DNA of 64,000 nt from Muricoccus harenae (GCF_009848505.1 NZ_WWDL01000013.1:62001-126000), one strand, 5' to 3'; positions 1-8,885 are shown, numbered from the stretch's first letter. Notes: generated by a model from the letters alone, not told the origin. Numbers and translations are program-made.

Positions 1-857
1 TCCAGGGTGGAATGCGGCAGGGCCACCCAGAAGGGAACGTCGTTATCCTTCGCGGCCAGGGCCTTGAGATAGGTGCCGATCTTGTTTGCCACGTCGCCCT
101 GACGGGTGACACGGTCGGTACCAACCAGGACGATATCCACCAGCCCCCGCTGCATCAGGTGCCCGCCGGCATTGTCGGCCACCAGCGTGTGCGGCACGCC
201 ATGCGCGCCCAGCTCCCAGGCGGTCAGCGCCGCGCCCTGGTTGCGCGGGCGGGTCTCGTCCACCCAGACATGCACGTCCATGCCAGAGTCATGGGCTTGG
301 TAGATGGGGGAAAGGGCGGTGCCGAAATCCACCGTCGCGATCCAGCCCGCGTTGCAATGCGTCAGCACCCGCACCGGCTCTCCCGCCCGGCCTTGCCGCG
401 CCTTGCGGGCGGCAATCTCCTGCAGAAGCGGCAGGCCGTGCTCACCGATGCGGCGGTTGGTCTCCACGTCGTCGTCGCAGATAGCCGCCGCCTCGGCATA
501 GGCGGCATCGGCCCGACGCTCGGGCGGGTGGTTACGGGTGGCCGCGCAGATCCGGTCCAGCGCCCATTTCAGGTTCACGGCCGTTGGGCGCGTCTCGTTC
601 AGCATCGCCGCCATCCGCTCCAGATTCTCGATGGACGGATCCCGGCGCAGGGCCATGGCAAGCCCATACGCGCCCACGGCGCCGATCAGTGGTGCGCCCC
701 GCACCTGCATCGAGCGAATGGCCTGCGCCACCTGCTCCTCATCGGACAGGCGCAGCGTCTCCACGGCCCAGGGCAGCTTCGTCTGGTCGAAGATGCAGAT
801 GAAATGGCCGTCCGTGTCCAGCCAGACGCTGCGGAAGGGCTTGCCGTCAATCTTCAA
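1..857 (-). CDS. mtnA: S-methyl-5-thioribose-1-phosphate isomerase, 3' end outside window
   Basis: Isomerase of the methionine salvage pathway, converting methylthioribose-1-phosphate to methylthioribulose-1-phosphate in the cytoplasm. The translation shows the family hallmarks: RGAPLIGAVGAYG near residue 50, LTHCNAG with the catalytic cysteine, and VGTDRVT with the catalytic aspartate, followed by PFWVALPHSTLD just before the window edge. The C-terminus is missing because the gene runs off position 1. The start chosen is a TTG at 857, because no ATG fits and the next gene upstream ends at 862. It lies third in a minus-strand run after DUF983 and UPF0262 genes, so it is probably co-transcribed with them. 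The family call is secure; the exact start is less so. Confidence 0.9.
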   Translation of the reverse strand, partial: MKIDGKPFRSVWLDTDGHFICIFDQTKLPWAVETLRLSDEEQVAQAIRSMQVRGAPLIGAVGAYGLAMALRRDPSIENLERMAAMLNETRPTAVNLKWALDRICAATRNHPPERRADAAYAEAAAICDDDVETNRRIGEHGLPLLQEIAARKARQGRAGEPVRVLTHCNAGWIATVDFGTALSPIYQAHDSGMDVHVWVDETRPRNQGAALTAWELGAHGVPHTLVADNAGGHLMQRGLVDIVLVGTDRVTRQGDVANKIGTYLKALAAKDNDVPFWVALPHSTL

Positions 858-861
858 GGTG

Positions 862-1362
862 TCAGATCCGTTGGTGCAGGGCGCAGACCAGGGTGAAGAG
901 GCGGCGCGCGGTCTCGAAATCGAGTGTCACACGGCCATCCAGGCGCTCGCGCAGCAACTCGGCCGCCTCGTTGTGCAACCCGCGGCGGCCCATGTCGATA
1001 GCCTGGATGCGGGCTTCGGCCGCACCCTCTGTCACCGCCTGCTCATGGCCGTCGATGACCATCTGATAATCCTTGATCAGCCGTCGGAACGGACCAAGGG
1101 CGAGCAGATAGGCGTGCAGTGGTGCGTCAGCCTCGTCCCGGATGTCCAGGACCAGCCGGCCGTCGCGCAGCGCCAGGTGCAGCACATAGGGGCCCGGCGG
1201 CAGGCCGGTGGGGGAAAAGCGGTTGCCAGCCAGAAGGTCCGCCACGGCCTGTAGCCGGTCTGCCTCCGCAAAGGCAGAGGGGAGGGGCGCGTGCTCCTCA
1301 AGCTCGATCCGCACGATGTCACGAGACGCCACGGCAGGTTCGGCCAGCGCGAGTTCAGCCAT
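862..1362 (-). CDS. UPF0262 family protein
   Basis: Member of the alphaproteobacterial UPF0262 family, whose biochemical role is not known. About 166 residues. The family core is clear: a YVLHLALRDGRLVLDIRD strand pair, FRRLIKDYQMV, then AIDMGRRGLHNEAAELLRERL and a C-terminal FETARRLFTLVCALH. No signal peptide or membrane segment is visible, so it is probably cytosolic. The ATG at 1362 overlaps the end of the DUF983 gene by 8 bp, and the stop is 4 bp before the mtnA start, indicating one transcript. An upstream in-frame ATG at 1416 would put more of the gene inside DUF983 and add a Pro-rich stretch not expected for the family. Confidence 0.85.
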   Translation of the reverse strand: MAELALAEPAVASRDIVRIELEEHAPLPSAFAEADRLQAVADLLAGNRFSPTGLPPGPYVLHLALRDGRLVLDIRDEADAPLHAYLLALGPFRRLIKDYQMVIDGHEQAVTEGAAEARIQAIDMGRRGLHNEAAELLRERLDGRVTLDFETARRLFTLVCALHQRI

Positions 1363-1834
1363 CGCGGGAGGTGCCGGTGTCGGCGGGCCAGCTGTGCGGG
1401 CTGTCCTGGTCGGCAAAGCCCAGCTTCATCATCCAGCCGACCACGGCCCCCTTCGCCGGGCGCAGCAGCAGTGTGCAGACGACGGCGAAGAGCGGCAGCC
1501 ACACCGCCATCTGCAGGAGCATCGGCGGCTCATAGGCCTTTTCAATCCAGAAGATCGGGGGGAAGAGGATATGACCCGTCAGGAAGATGACGATATAGGG
1601 CGGCGCGTCATCCGCCCGCAGCTGGCCGAGCGGCGCATGGCACACCTCGCATTCCGGGACCACTTTGAGGAAGCCCCGGAAGACCTTGCCCTCTCCGCAG
1701 TTCGGGCAGCGGTTCAGCATGCCCCGCCGGACCATGGTGAGCATGGAGGGCAGTTCGGCCTCTCCGGCCGCGGCGCGCGCGGAAGCGGACCGCCAGGTCG
1801 TCACGGTTGGGGGCACTGCTGGCGGGCTGGGCAT
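1355..1834 (-). CDS. DUF983 family zinc-ribbon membrane protein
   Basis: Small DUF983 protein of about 159 residues with unknown function. It has an N-terminal zinc-ribbon-like motif (RCPNCGEGKVF followed by CEVCHAPLG) and two hydrophobic segments, roughly IVIFLTGHILFPPIFWI and a second ending LPLFAVVCTLLL, suggesting an inner-membrane protein with a cytosolic metal-binding head. The ATG at 1834 has a strong Shine-Dalgarno (GGAGG about 8 nt upstream). Longer in-frame extensions exist but lack ribosome-binding sites. It is first in the run DUF983, UPF0262, mtnA. Confidence 0.85.
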   Translation of the reverse strand: MPSPPAVPPTVTTWRSASARAAAGEAELPSMLTMVRRGMLNRCPNCGEGKVFRGFLKVVPECEVCHAPLGQLRADDAPPYIVIFLTGHILFPPIFWIEKAYEPPMLLQMAVWLPLFAVVCTLLLRPAKGAVVGWMMKLGFADQDSPHSWPADTGTSRDG

Positions 1835-1970
1835 GACGGCGGTCCTCCAGGGGCTTGCGGCATAACGCTGCCCCAGCATGCTTTGTTGCGGTGCAATATG
1901 GGCGGCCGGGGACGGGACGGCAAGCGTCCATGGGCTTGCCGTGCGCGGGGCCGGCCGCCACCATCGAGGA

Positions 1971-2612
1971 ATGGAACGCCGCATCCTCGTCATCAACCCG
2001 AACAAGGATGCAAGCTGCACGGCCGGCATCGCCGCGGCGCTGGAGCCCTTCGGCCGTCCCGGCCAAGCCCGCTTTGACACCATCCAGCTTCGGGAAGGCC
2101 CCGATTGCATCGCCAGCTGGCAGGACTGGTACGGCGTGGCCCTGCCGCTCTGCGCCGCCGTCCAGGCCGAAGCCGCCGATGCCTATGTCATCGCCTGCGT
2201 ATCCGATCCAGGGGTCGAGGCGGTGCGGGAGGTAACGGACCGTCCGGTCATCGGCCCGTTCCGCTCGGCCGTCCTGGCCGCCATGGCGCGGGCGGACCGC
2301 TTCGGCGTCATCGCCTTCGTGGACGCCAGCAAGGAGAGGCAGCGGCGCGTGCTGCTTTCCATGGGCGTGGAAAACCGGCTGGCGGCGACCGAGGCGCTCA
2401 ACTTGTCCATGTCCGCGCTGACCGACCCGGAGGCGCCCCGCGCCGCCCTGGTGGCTGCCGGCCAGCGGCTGGTTGAGGCGGGAAGCGCCGCCGTGGTTCT
2501 GGGCTGCACCGGCATGGCGGGGCACCGGGCCTATCTGGAGGCGGAGATTGGCGTGCCGGTCATCGAGCCCTGTGCCGCAGCGGCGGTCCAGGCGCTGCTC
2601 GCGGTGACCTGA
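1971..2612 (+). CDS. Asp/Glu/hydantoin racemase family protein
   Basis: Predicted amino-acid or hydantoin racemase of the Asp/Glu racemase superfamily, about 213 residues, cytosolic. The two-cysteine acid-base pair of the family is visible: IACVSDPG near residue 65 and VLGCTGMAG near residue 180. The N-terminal ILVINPN strand is typical of hydantoin racemases (HyuE group). The ATG at 1971 directly follows a GAGGA, an unusually short spacing, so the start is not certain. The D-carbamoylase at 3984-4952 and the amidohydrolase at 7340-8722 lie nearby. This supports, by inference, a role in racemising 5-substituted hydantoins or a related acid. Substrate is not provable from sequence; maleate isomerase-like or allantoin racemase activity is an alternative. 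Confidence 0.8.
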   Translation: MERRILVINPNKDASCTAGIAAALEPFGRPGQARFDTIQLREGPDCIASWQDWYGVALPLCAAVQAEAADAYVIACVSDPGVEAVREVTDRPVIGPFRSAVLAAMARADRFGVIAFVDASKERQRRVLLSMGVENRLAATEALNLSMSALTDPEAPRAALVAAGQRLVEAGSAAVVLGCTGMAGHRAYLEAEIGVPVIEPCAAAAVQALLAVT

Positions 2613-2646
2613 AAAAGCGAGCGCCCGGCCCCTGCGGACCGGGCGC
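2611..2646 (-). terminator. Rho-independent-type terminator between convergent genes
   Basis: An 8-bp perfect inverted repeat (GCGCCCGG at 2621-2628 with CCGGGCGC at 2639-2646) with a 10-nt loop. Read on the minus strand it is followed by a short TTTTT at 2616-2612, so it is placed to stop the leftward transcript of the small secreted protein gene at 2668-2937. The hairpin may also act on the rightward racemase transcript. Confidence 0.6.
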
Positions 2647-2667
2647 GATGCAGGGGAAGCGCGGCGC

Positions 2668-2937
2668 TCAGCGCGTGGCGACGGTCTGGGTCGATGCATC
2701 GCGAGCCGGCCCGTTCCGGGCCAAGCGGTTCCGTTCGCGCTCCCAGTATTCGCGGCGAAGGTTGCGAGCCTCGCGCTCGCGGTCCTGAAGCTCTGTCCGC
2801 GCCGTCGGCTTCACCTCGGAGGCTCGACTGAAGCCGCTGAGGAAGCTGCCGAAAATCCCGTCATCGGCATGTGCCAGGGAGGGCGCGCCCATGGCGAGCC
2901 CGGCGATGGCGAAGGCGGCAAGAACTGGGCGGGGCAT
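2668..2937 (-). CDS. Small secreted charged protein, unknown function
   Basis: Hypothetical protein of 89 residues. Residues 1-24 form a good Sec signal peptide (hydrophobic core AAFAIAGLAMGAPSLA, cleavage expected near AHA). The mature part is short and strongly charged, with a probable helix rich in Arg and Glu (TELQDREREARNLRREYWERERNR). No family is recognised. Two more small secreted, Arg/Glu-rich proteins follow upstream on the same strand (3045-3509 and 3646-3939), so the three may share a periplasmic role. A terminator-like hairpin lies just beyond its stop. Confidence 0.65.
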   Translation of the reverse strand: MPRPVLAAFAIAGLAMGAPSLAHADDGIFGSFLSGFSRASEVKPTARTELQDREREARNLRREYWERERNRLARNGPARDASTQTVATR

Positions 2938-3044
2938 GAATGGGTCTCCTGCCGGCTACAACGCCTGCTTGTGCGGCGAAGTTGCCGGCGGAGGGGCCGC
3001 AGGCCGCCTGCGGGGAAGGCTGGGCCTGCGGCGCTCAGCCGCTC

Positions 3045-3509
3045 TCAGCGGCGCCGGTCCCCCTCCGCGCGCCGCCGCTGCTCGTCCAGCCGGCGCTGCT
3101 GCTCATCGATCTGCCGCTGCTGCTCGGCCAGTTGGCGGTCGCGATCCGTGCGCTCGCGGTCTCGACCGGGGCGGGACCTTTCGTCATCGCCGAAGCGTTC
3201 GCCACGGCTCTCGCGGCGCTCACGGTTGCGCTCCGACGCCTCGCGACGGCGCTCTGACTCCCCCCGCTCATCCTCCATGCGACCGCGACCACGCTCCCCG
3301 GAGAGGCTGCGGTCGTCATTGCGGTCGCGGCGCGCCTCTTCCCTCCGGCGGCGCTCCTCATCTTCGGCCCGGCGGCGGTCCTCCTCCGGATTGCCGCCGA
3401 ACTGGCGTATGGCGCCGTCCAGCAACTGATTGAGATTCTGCGCGCGAGCGGATGCGGCGCCAAGCGCGACCAGGGCAAGGCTGCCGGAAATCAGGAATTG
3501 GCGGCGCAT
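3045..3509 (-). CDS. Secreted Arg/Glu/Asp-rich low-complexity protein
   Basis: Hypothetical exported protein of about 154 residues. It opens with MRRQFLISGSLALVALGAA, a Sec (possibly Tat-like, RR) signal peptide ending near ARA, followed by a short segment NLNQLLDGAIRQFGG. Then comes a long run of alternating Arg with Glu/Asp, ending in a Gln/Glu/Arg heptad-like coiled coil (EQQRQIDEQQRRLDEQRRR). The ATG at 3509 is preferred over the one four codons upstream because only the former has a ribosome-binding site (GGAG, 6 nt spacing). No domain is recognised. The composition would make an extended, highly charged polypeptide in the periplasm. Confidence 0.65.
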   Translation of the reverse strand: MRRQFLISGSLALVALGAASARAQNLNQLLDGAIRQFGGNPEEDRRRAEDEERRRREEARRDRNDDRSLSGERGRGRMEDERGESERRREASERNRERRESRGERFGDDERSRPGRDRERTDRDRQLAEQQRQIDEQQRRLDEQRRRAEGDRRR

Positions 3510-3645
3510 CGGGTTCTCCATCTGAGTGGCTCCAGGTGGAGCCAGCCGTCGGAAAGGAAACGCAGCGCCGGTGGCACTGTTGCGGCTCGGAAAAGGCCGC
3601 TCCGGGGCAGGGTGGCGAGATGGCAGCCGCCTCCGCGCTCACGCC

Positions 3646-3939
3646 TCAACGCTGCGGATTGTCGCTGAGCAGCGGGAGGGTGGTGCCGGCCCGGACCCGC
3701 GGTGTGCTTATTTCAGCATCGCGGCTGGTGGGCGCGACCGTCGGCCGCTCCCGGTTCATGTCATCCACCACGCCTGCTGTGCTGCGCGCGCCGCCTGCCT
3801 CCAGGTCCCGCGCCACATCGGTTACGCGGTCGCGCCGCTGGTCGCGCTCCAACTCCTGCTGCGCCTGGCGCTGCGCGGGGCTCTGGGCGATGGCAGCCGG
3901 GGCTGCCAGAACAATGAGGGCGAGGGCGATGCGGCGCAT
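3646..3939 (-). CDS. Small secreted protein, unknown function
   Basis: Hypothetical protein of 97 residues with a clear Sec signal peptide (MRRIALALIVLAAPAAIAQ, cleavage after IAQ). The mature chain starts with a Gln/Arg/Glu helix (RQAQQELERDQRRDRVTDVARDLE) and ends in an unstructured tail. The ATG at 3939 is preceded by GGAGG with ideal spacing, which settles the start against longer in-frame reading. It is the third of three neighbouring small exported proteins of similar composition. No homologous family is recognised. Confidence 0.7.
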   Translation of the reverse strand: MRRIALALIVLAAPAAIAQSPAQRQAQQELERDQRRDRVTDVARDLEAGGARSTAGVVDDMNRERPTVAPTSRDAEISTPRVRAGTTLPLLSDNPQR

Positions 3940-3983
3940 GGGATACCTCCATGGCCTCAACGCGCCCCGCCCACGAAGGGTTG

Positions 3984-4952
3984 TCAGCCGCCCTTCGGAT
4001 GCCATTCTGCCGGAGCTTCGGCGCCGGTCTGGGCGGTGATGCGCCCGTAGGCCTCCACGCGGCGATGCGCGGCGAAGTTGAAGATCGTCTCGCGCCCCAG
4101 CCGGCACATGTCGAGGTCGCAATCGGCAACGATCAGCTCGTCGTCCCAGGAGGTGGCCTGGGCCATGATCTCGCCCTGCGGGTTCACGATGATGGAATGG
4201 CCGAACAGCTCATGCCCGTCCTCCGTGCCGCCCTTTGCGGTGCCGACGCCGAAGGTGGCGTTCTGGTAGCAGCCCGCCTGCAGCGAAAGGTGGGAGTGCA
4301 GGACGCGCAGGTGGTGGGCCTCGAAGCCGCGGTTGTCCATGTTCAGGCTGGGCGTGTTGTAGCCGATCATCACCAGCTCCACGCTCTGCAGCCCCAGCAC
4401 GCGCCAGGCTTCCGGCCAGCGGCGATCATTGCAGATCAGCATGCCGAGGTTCACGGGCCCAGCCCCACCGACCGGGGCACGCACCACGGGGAAGCCGAGG
4501 TCACCCACCTCGAAGTAGCGCTTCTCCAGATGCTGCACCCTCCGGATCGGGTCGTATTCGGCGTGCCCGGGCAGATGCACCTTGCGGTACTTCAGCACGA
4601 TCTCGCCCGAGGGATCGACGAAGACCGCCGTGTTGAAGTGCCGCCCTTCCGGCGTCTTCTCGGCATAGCCGAGATGGAAGGCGATGCCGTATTTGCGCGC
4701 CGCCTCAAACAGCGGGGCGGTCGCGTTCGAGGGCATGGAGGTCTCGAACCAATGGTCTGCCGCCGCGCGGTCCTCCTCGTACCAGCGGGGAAAGAAGGTG
4801 GTGAGCGCGAGCTCCGGAAAGACCACCACCTCGGCGCCGCGGCGATGTGCCGTCTCCATCAGCCGCACCATGCGGCCCACGGCGACGTCGCGGCCCTCTG
4901 CCTTCTGGATGGGGCCGAGCTGGGCGGCGGCGACGGTCAGGCGACGGGACAT
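3984..4952 (-). CDS. N-carbamoyl-D-amino-acid hydrolase, nitrilase superfamily
   Basis: Predicted D-carbamoylase, hydrolysing N-carbamoyl-D-amino acids to the free D-amino acid, CO2 and ammonia; cytosolic. 322 residues, close to the usual length near 305. The nitrilase triad is visible: Glu47 in VFPELALTTF, Lys124 in KYRKVHLPG and Cys174 in LICNDRRWPEAWR. The motifs after the cysteine (DRRWPE, and later GYNTPS) resemble characterised Agrobacterium D-carbamoylases more than ureidopropionases. ATG at 4952 has a weak GGAG site upstream. Together with the racemase (1971-2612) and the amidohydrolase (7340-8722) it would complete a hydantoinase pathway, although the three genes are not in one operon. 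Substrate assignment is by family. Confidence 0.87.
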   Translation of the reverse strand: MSRRLTVAAAQLGPIQKAEGRDVAVGRMVRLMETAHRRGAEVVVFPELALTTFFPRWYEEDRAAADHWFETSMPSNATAPLFEAARKYGIAFHLGYAEKTPEGRHFNTAVFVDPSGEIVLKYRKVHLPGHAEYDPIRRVQHLEKRYFEVGDLGFPVVRAPVGGAGPVNLGMLICNDRRWPEAWRVLGLQSVELVMIGYNTPSLNMDNRGFEAHHLRVLHSHLSLQAGCYQNATFGVGTAKGGTEDGHELFGHSIIVNPQGEIMAQATSWDDELIVADCDLDMCRLGRETIFNFAAHRRVEAYGRITAQTGAEAPAEWHPKGG

Positions 4953-5031
4953 GCGATCGAACTCCGTAGGTCAGGTGAAGGGAAGCAGGCAGCGCGGGCC
5001 TTCCGTTTCGGCAAGAGGCCTGCCGCGAGGG

Positions 5032-6738
5032 TCAGCGCTTGAGGAGAGAGCCAAGCACGCCGCGGACCAGCGCGCGGCCGACCTGGCTGCCCATGCTCCG
5101 CATCGCGGACTTTGCCATGGCCTCCACAGCCCCCTGACGCCGGCCGCCGCCGCCGGTCAGCACATCCGACAGCACGCCGCCCCAGCCGCCCGCCTGGCCG
5201 GCCGGTGGCGGAGCGGTGCGTCCCGCGCCGCGCGAGGCGGTTGGATCGGTCGGCACCGGCATGCGGCGCATGGGGGGCAACGACGGCGGGACGGAGCCGC
5301 CCCAGGGGCTTCCGGGCATGCCGGGTGGCGGCGAGGGACCGCCCCAGGGACCGGGGCTGTTGGCGCCGCCCGCCACGCCACCCCAGGAGCCGTCCATTGC
5401 CGGGTCGGGCGAGGTGTCGCCCATGCCGGCGGTGCGCGGCGCGGTATCCTCCGCCACCGTGGTGGCCCGGCCGGAGAGGTGTTCATAGGCGGAGACCCGG
5501 TCAAGCGGCGTGTCGTATTTCGCCCCGATCGGACTATGAGCCTGAATGACTGCGCGTTCCTCCGGCGTGATGGCGCCCATGCGCGAACGCGGCGGCAGGA
5601 TCTTCGCGCGATCCACCACACCCGGCTGGCCCCCGGGCTGCAGAGTGGAAACCAGCGCCTCGCCGACCGAGAGTTCCATGATGGCGGTGTCGGTGCGGAA
5701 GGCAGGATTCGGGCGGAAGGTTTCGGCGGCTGCGCGCACAGCCTTCTGGTCGGCCGGCGTGAAGGCGCGCAGGGCGTGCTGCACGCGATTGCCTAGCTGA
5801 CCCAGCACTGTGCCCGGCAGGTCCAACGGGTTCTGGGTAACGAAGTAGACGCCGACGCCCTTGGAGCGGATCAGCCGGACCACCTGCTCGATCTTCTCCA
5901 GCAGCGCCTTTGGCACGTCCCGGAACAGCAGATGCGCCTCGTCGAAGAAGAAGACGAGCTTGGGCTTGTCCAGGTCACCCACCTCCGGAAGCTCCTCGAA
6001 CAGCTCCGACAGGAGCCAGAGGAGGAAGGTCGCATACAGGCGTGGGCTGCCGGCGAGCTTGTCCGCGGCGAGAATGTTGACCGAGCCGCGGCCGTCCGGC
6101 GTCAGCAGCATCAGGTCGGTCAACTCGAGCGCCGGCTCGCCGAAGAAGTGCTCGGCTCCCTGCTGCTCCAGCGTGAGCAGGCGCCGCTGGATGGTGCCGA
6201 TGGTGGCCTTGCTGACATTGCCATAATGCGTGGACAACTCGCCCGCACGCTCCGCCACATGGGCCAGCAGCGCGCGGAGATCCTTGAAGTCGAGCAGGAG
6301 AAGGCCCTGGTCATCGGCCAGGGCGAAGGCGATCGCCAGCACGCCCTCCTGGGTGTCGTTCAGGTCGAGTAGCCGGGCGAGGAGCAGCGGGCCCATTTCC
6401 GCGACCGTGGCGCGCACCGGATGACCTTGCTCGCCGAACACGTCCCAGAACACCACGGGAGAGGCCTGCCACGCGAAGCCCTCGGGACCGAGGCTTGCCG
6501 CACGCTCGGCAATCTTCGGATTGGGCTTGCCGGGTTGGCTCAACCCGGCGAGGTCGCCCTTGATATCGGCGCAGAACACCGGAACGCCCGAGCGGGAGAA
6601 GCCTTCGACCAGGGTCTGCAAGGTGATGGTCTTGCCGGTTCCCGTCGCGCCCGCCACCAGCCCGTGCCGGTTGGCCAGGGCAAGATGCAGGTACTGCGGT
6701 GACGTACCCTTGCCGATGAGGATCCTGTCGCTCGCCAT
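5032..6738 (-). CDS. HerA-like DUF853 P-loop ATPase
   Basis: DUF853 protein of about 568 residues, a helicase HerA-like ATPase of undetermined role. Walker A is GATGTGKT at residues 30-37 and Walker B is [12 protein letters not shown] near 262-270; a later [11 protein letters not shown] segment matches the sensor region of FtsK/HerA ATPases. After residue about 430 the chain becomes a Pro/Gly-rich linker, followed by a conserved C-terminal amphipathic segment ([15 protein letters not shown] and [18 protein letters not shown]). The start at 6738 ([11 protein letters not shown]) matches the family N-terminus and has GGGGAG 8 nt upstream; other in-frame ATGs lie at 6747 and 6759. It stands alone. 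Confidence 0.85.
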   Translation of the reverse strand: MASDRILIGKGTSPQYLHLALANRHGLVAGATGTGKTITLQTLVEGFSRSGVPVFCADIKGDLAGLSQPGKPNPKIAERAASLGPEGFAWQASPVVFWDVFGEQGHPVRATVAEMGPLLLARLLDLNDTQEGVLAIAFALADDQGLLLLDFKDLRALLAHVAERAGELSTHYGNVSKATIGTIQRRLLTLEQQGAEHFFGEPALELTDLMLLTPDGRGSVNILAADKLAGSPRLYATFLLWLLSELFEELPEVGDLDKPKLVFFFDEAHLLFRDVPKALLEKIEQVVRLIRSKGVGVYFVTQNPLDLPGTVLGQLGNRVQHALRAFTPADQKAVRAAAETFRPNPAFRTDTAIMELSVGEALVSTLQPGGQPGVVDRAKILPPRSRMGAITPEERAVIQAHSPIGAKYDTPLDRVSAYEHLSGRATTVAEDTAPRTAGMGDTSPDPAMDGSWGGVAGGANSPGPWGGPSPPPGMPGSPWGGSVPPSLPPMRRMPVPTDPTASRGAGRTAPPPAGQAGGWGGVLSDVLTGGGGRRQGAVEAMAKSAMRSMGSQVGRALVRGVLGSLLKR

Positions 6739-6894
6739 CTCAGTCATCTCCCCAGGCATGGCGCCACCATCTTTTGCGGGGAGCGGAGAAGTGCTCCCAG
6801 TCGGGTCCTCTATACGCCCCACGGCGTCTGACCGACGCGGCGGATCGTGGGCCGGCCATGCATCGCCATTCCATCCATATAGTAGAGTGTGGAG

Positions 6895-7173
6895 TCATTC
6901 CGGACGATCAGGCTTGCGCCAAGGCACTGGATCGGCGGGCGGTGGCACGCGGCGGCCGGTCAGTGGCGGCGGGGCCGTGTAGCGCGCCTCGAGCGGGGCG
7001 TCGTCGCCCGGCGCATTGCGCGAGACCAGCCACCAGGCGATGCGGCCACACAGGATGCCACAAACCAGTGCAAGCAGCGCGTTCGGGACGGAAGTCCCGG
7101 GGCCCGTCAGCCAGACCCAGAAGCCGAAGCCCGCCAGCCCGGCAGGAAGCGCGACGATCAATGGCCGGTTCAT
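6895..7173 (-). CDS. Small two-span membrane protein, unknown function
   Basis: Hypothetical inner-membrane protein of 92 residues. It has two hydrophobic helices (about residues 5-24 and 30-50) and a polar, Pro-rich C-terminal tail. Its ATG overlaps the stop of the 57-residue gene upstream (ATGA arrangement), and that gene is likewise coupled to the amidohydrolase. It is therefore the third gene of a translationally coupled set. No family is recognised, and a link to hydantoin or allantoin catabolism is only suggested by position. Confidence 0.6.
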   Translation of the reverse strand: MNRPLIVALPAGLAGFGFWVWLTGPGTSVPNALLALVCGILCGRIAWWLVSRNAPGDDAPLEARYTAPPPLTGRRVPPPADPVPWRKPDRPE

Positions 7174-7343
7174 CGCTTACCCTTCATCATGGCGAAGCCA
7201 GCGCCCACCAGCGCGATGATCGCGCCAGCCATATAATGCGCAAGCCCAACGCCGCCCCGTCCCATGTCCAGCACCACGAACAGGGCCAGTCCCAGCCCTG
7301 CCAGGGTGATCAGCACGACAAGAAGGGGCGGCGGACGGTTCAT
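7170..7343 (-). CDS. 57-residue membrane microprotein
   Basis: A short open reading frame of 57 codons starting [18 protein letters not shown] and ending MMKGKR. It has two hydrophobic stretches, the second AHYMAGAIIALVGAGFAMM. Support for its being real comes from layout: its ATG overlaps the stop of the amidohydrolase gene (7340-7342), and its own stop overlaps the ATG of the next gene at 7173, both as ATGA junctions. This is typical of translational coupling. The same N-terminal MNRP as in the next protein hints at a duplicated small-membrane-protein pair. Confidence 0.65.
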   Translation of the reverse strand: MNRPPPLLVVLITLAGLGLALFVVLDMGRGGVGLAHYMAGAIIALVGAGFAMMKGKR

Positions 7344-8722
7344 GCCAGCGCGATCGGCATTGCGTGCTGGCGCGGCACGAAGCGGCCGTCTCCGGGCTTC
7401 GCCAGCACCGTCTCGCCATCCCAGATGCGGGTGCCGCGCAGATAGGTGGCAGCCACCCGGCCGCGAAGGGCCCGGCCGTGATAGGCGGAGTGCTGGAATT
7501 CCGGCCGGTCGAGGATCTTCGCCTGATCGAAGGTGAAGTCGCCGCGTTCGATGATGCAGAGATCGGCGTCGCTCCCGACGGCGATGCTACCCTTCTTCGG
7601 ATTTAGCCCATGGTAGCGGGCGGGCTCGGCGGCGCAGTACTTCGCCATGAGCGTCAGCGGCAGGCCGCGTTCCTCCAGCAGGGTAAACATCACCGGGGCG
7701 AAGCTCTGCATCCCCGTCAGCCCGGCGCCGAGGGCGAAGATGTCGCCCTTGTATTCCTTCCGCTCCCGCTGCCAGGGCGCGTGGTCGGTGGAGATATAGG
7801 CAACCCTGCCGTCCAGCAGCGCCGTCCACATGCGCTCCACCTCATCCTTCGTGCGGAAGGGTGGGTTGCACTTGCCGAAGCCCTTGAGGCGGACGATGTC
7901 CTCCTCGGTCATGCAGAAGTAGTGCAGGCAGGCCTCGCCGGAGGAGCGGGCGCCGGCGCGGCGGAAGTCCTCGGCGATGGCGAAGCCGCGGGCGAGGGAG
8001 GAATGGGCGATATGGACATGCGCCCCCGTCTCCAACCCGATCTCGAAGATCGCGAGATTGGCCAGGTTCTCGGCCAGGGGCGGGCGGGTGCGGCAATGCA
8101 TGATGGGATCGGTCTGGCCGGCCGCCTTCGCCTCGGCGGTCAGCTTCATCACCAGTTCCTGGTCCTCGTTATGGACCGCGACCATCAGGTTGGTTTTCGC
8201 GATCTCCTCGAAGGCCTCGCGCATCAGTCCCGGGTCGATCCGGGGAAAGCGCACCGCATCGTATTCATAGGTGGAAAACTTGAAGGAGCAGGCGCCGGCC
8301 TCGGCCAGGCCGGCGATGGCCTCCACGCCCCCGTTCTTGCGGATGGTGCCGTAGAGGGCGACATCCACATGCGCCAGCCGGTGCAGCCACTCCACCTTTT
8401 CCTTCAGGATGGCGGCATCGGTGACGGGAATGGGGATGTCGTAGGGCATGTCGACGCAGGTGGTCACGCCGCCGGCGGCTGCGGACAGCGTCGCGCCCTC
8501 GATGCCCGGCCAGCCGATGGCGCTGGCGGTGTGCATGTGGCCATCCACCAGCCCGGGGAAGACGAGGCGGCCCGAATGGTCTTCCACAGCCGTCGCGGGC
8601 GGCGGCGCGCCCTGGCCGATGGCGGCGATCGCCTCCCCGCGCACGGCGACATAGCCGCCCTCCAGCACCCGGTCGGGAAGCACCAGATCGCCGAGGATCA
8701 CGCGGTCGAAGGGAAGCTGCAT
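7340..8722 (-). CDS. Cyclic amidohydrolase (hydantoinase/allantoinase/dihydroorotase type)
   Basis: Metal-dependent cyclic amidase of about 460 residues, cytosolic, opening hydantoin-, allantoin- or dihydroorotate-like rings. Metal ligands and fold motifs are visible: [11 protein letters not shown] near residue 60, [11 protein letters not shown] near 85, a lysine in [11 protein letters not shown] that may be the carbamylated bridging residue, HNED and HIAHSS histidines, and STDHAPW with the catalytic aspartate. The spacing and the DMP motif resemble allantoinase and dihydroorotase class proteins. ATG 8722 is the only start giving the usual N-terminal composite sandwich domain. The gene heads a coupled three-gene set with two small membrane proteins. 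Nearby racemase and D-carbamoylase favour a hydantoinase; allantoinase cannot be excluded. Confidence 0.8.
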   Translation of the reverse strand: MQLPFDRVILGDLVLPDRVLEGGYVAVRGEAIAAIGQGAPPPATAVEDHSGRLVFPGLVDGHMHTASAIGWPGIEGATLSAAAGGVTTCVDMPYDIPIPVTDAAILKEKVEWLHRLAHVDVALYGTIRKNGGVEAIAGLAEAGACSFKFSTYEYDAVRFPRIDPGLMREAFEEIAKTNLMVAVHNEDQELVMKLTAEAKAAGQTDPIMHCRTRPPLAENLANLAIFEIGLETGAHVHIAHSSLARGFAIAEDFRRAGARSSGEACLHYFCMTEEDIVRLKGFGKCNPPFRTKDEVERMWTALLDGRVAYISTDHAPWQRERKEYKGDIFALGAGLTGMQSFAPVMFTLLEERGLPLTLMAKYCAAEPARYHGLNPKKGSIAVGSDADLCIIERGDFTFDQAKILDRPEFQHSAYHGRALRGRVAATYLRGTRIWDGETVLAKPGDGRFVPRQHAMPIALA

Positions 8723-8885
8723 CGGTCGGGTCCTGCCTGTTCGGCGGGAGGCTAGACCGGATCGCGTCGCGCTGGAATTGCGTCCGCCGCACCGGCTGCA
8801 TCGCAGCGGCGCGGCGCCATGGACGGGCGCGCGATCCGAGCGCAAAAACGGCCATGCGTCCGAAATCAACCTGGGGAGAACGCCG

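Noticed and set aside
3951-5042. Plus-strand frame opposite the D-carbamoylase
   Set aside because: Antisense of a gene with an intact nitrilase triad.
7610-8755. Long plus-strand frame inside the amidohydrolase
   Set aside because: Antisense to metal-site motifs of a clear amidohydrolase.
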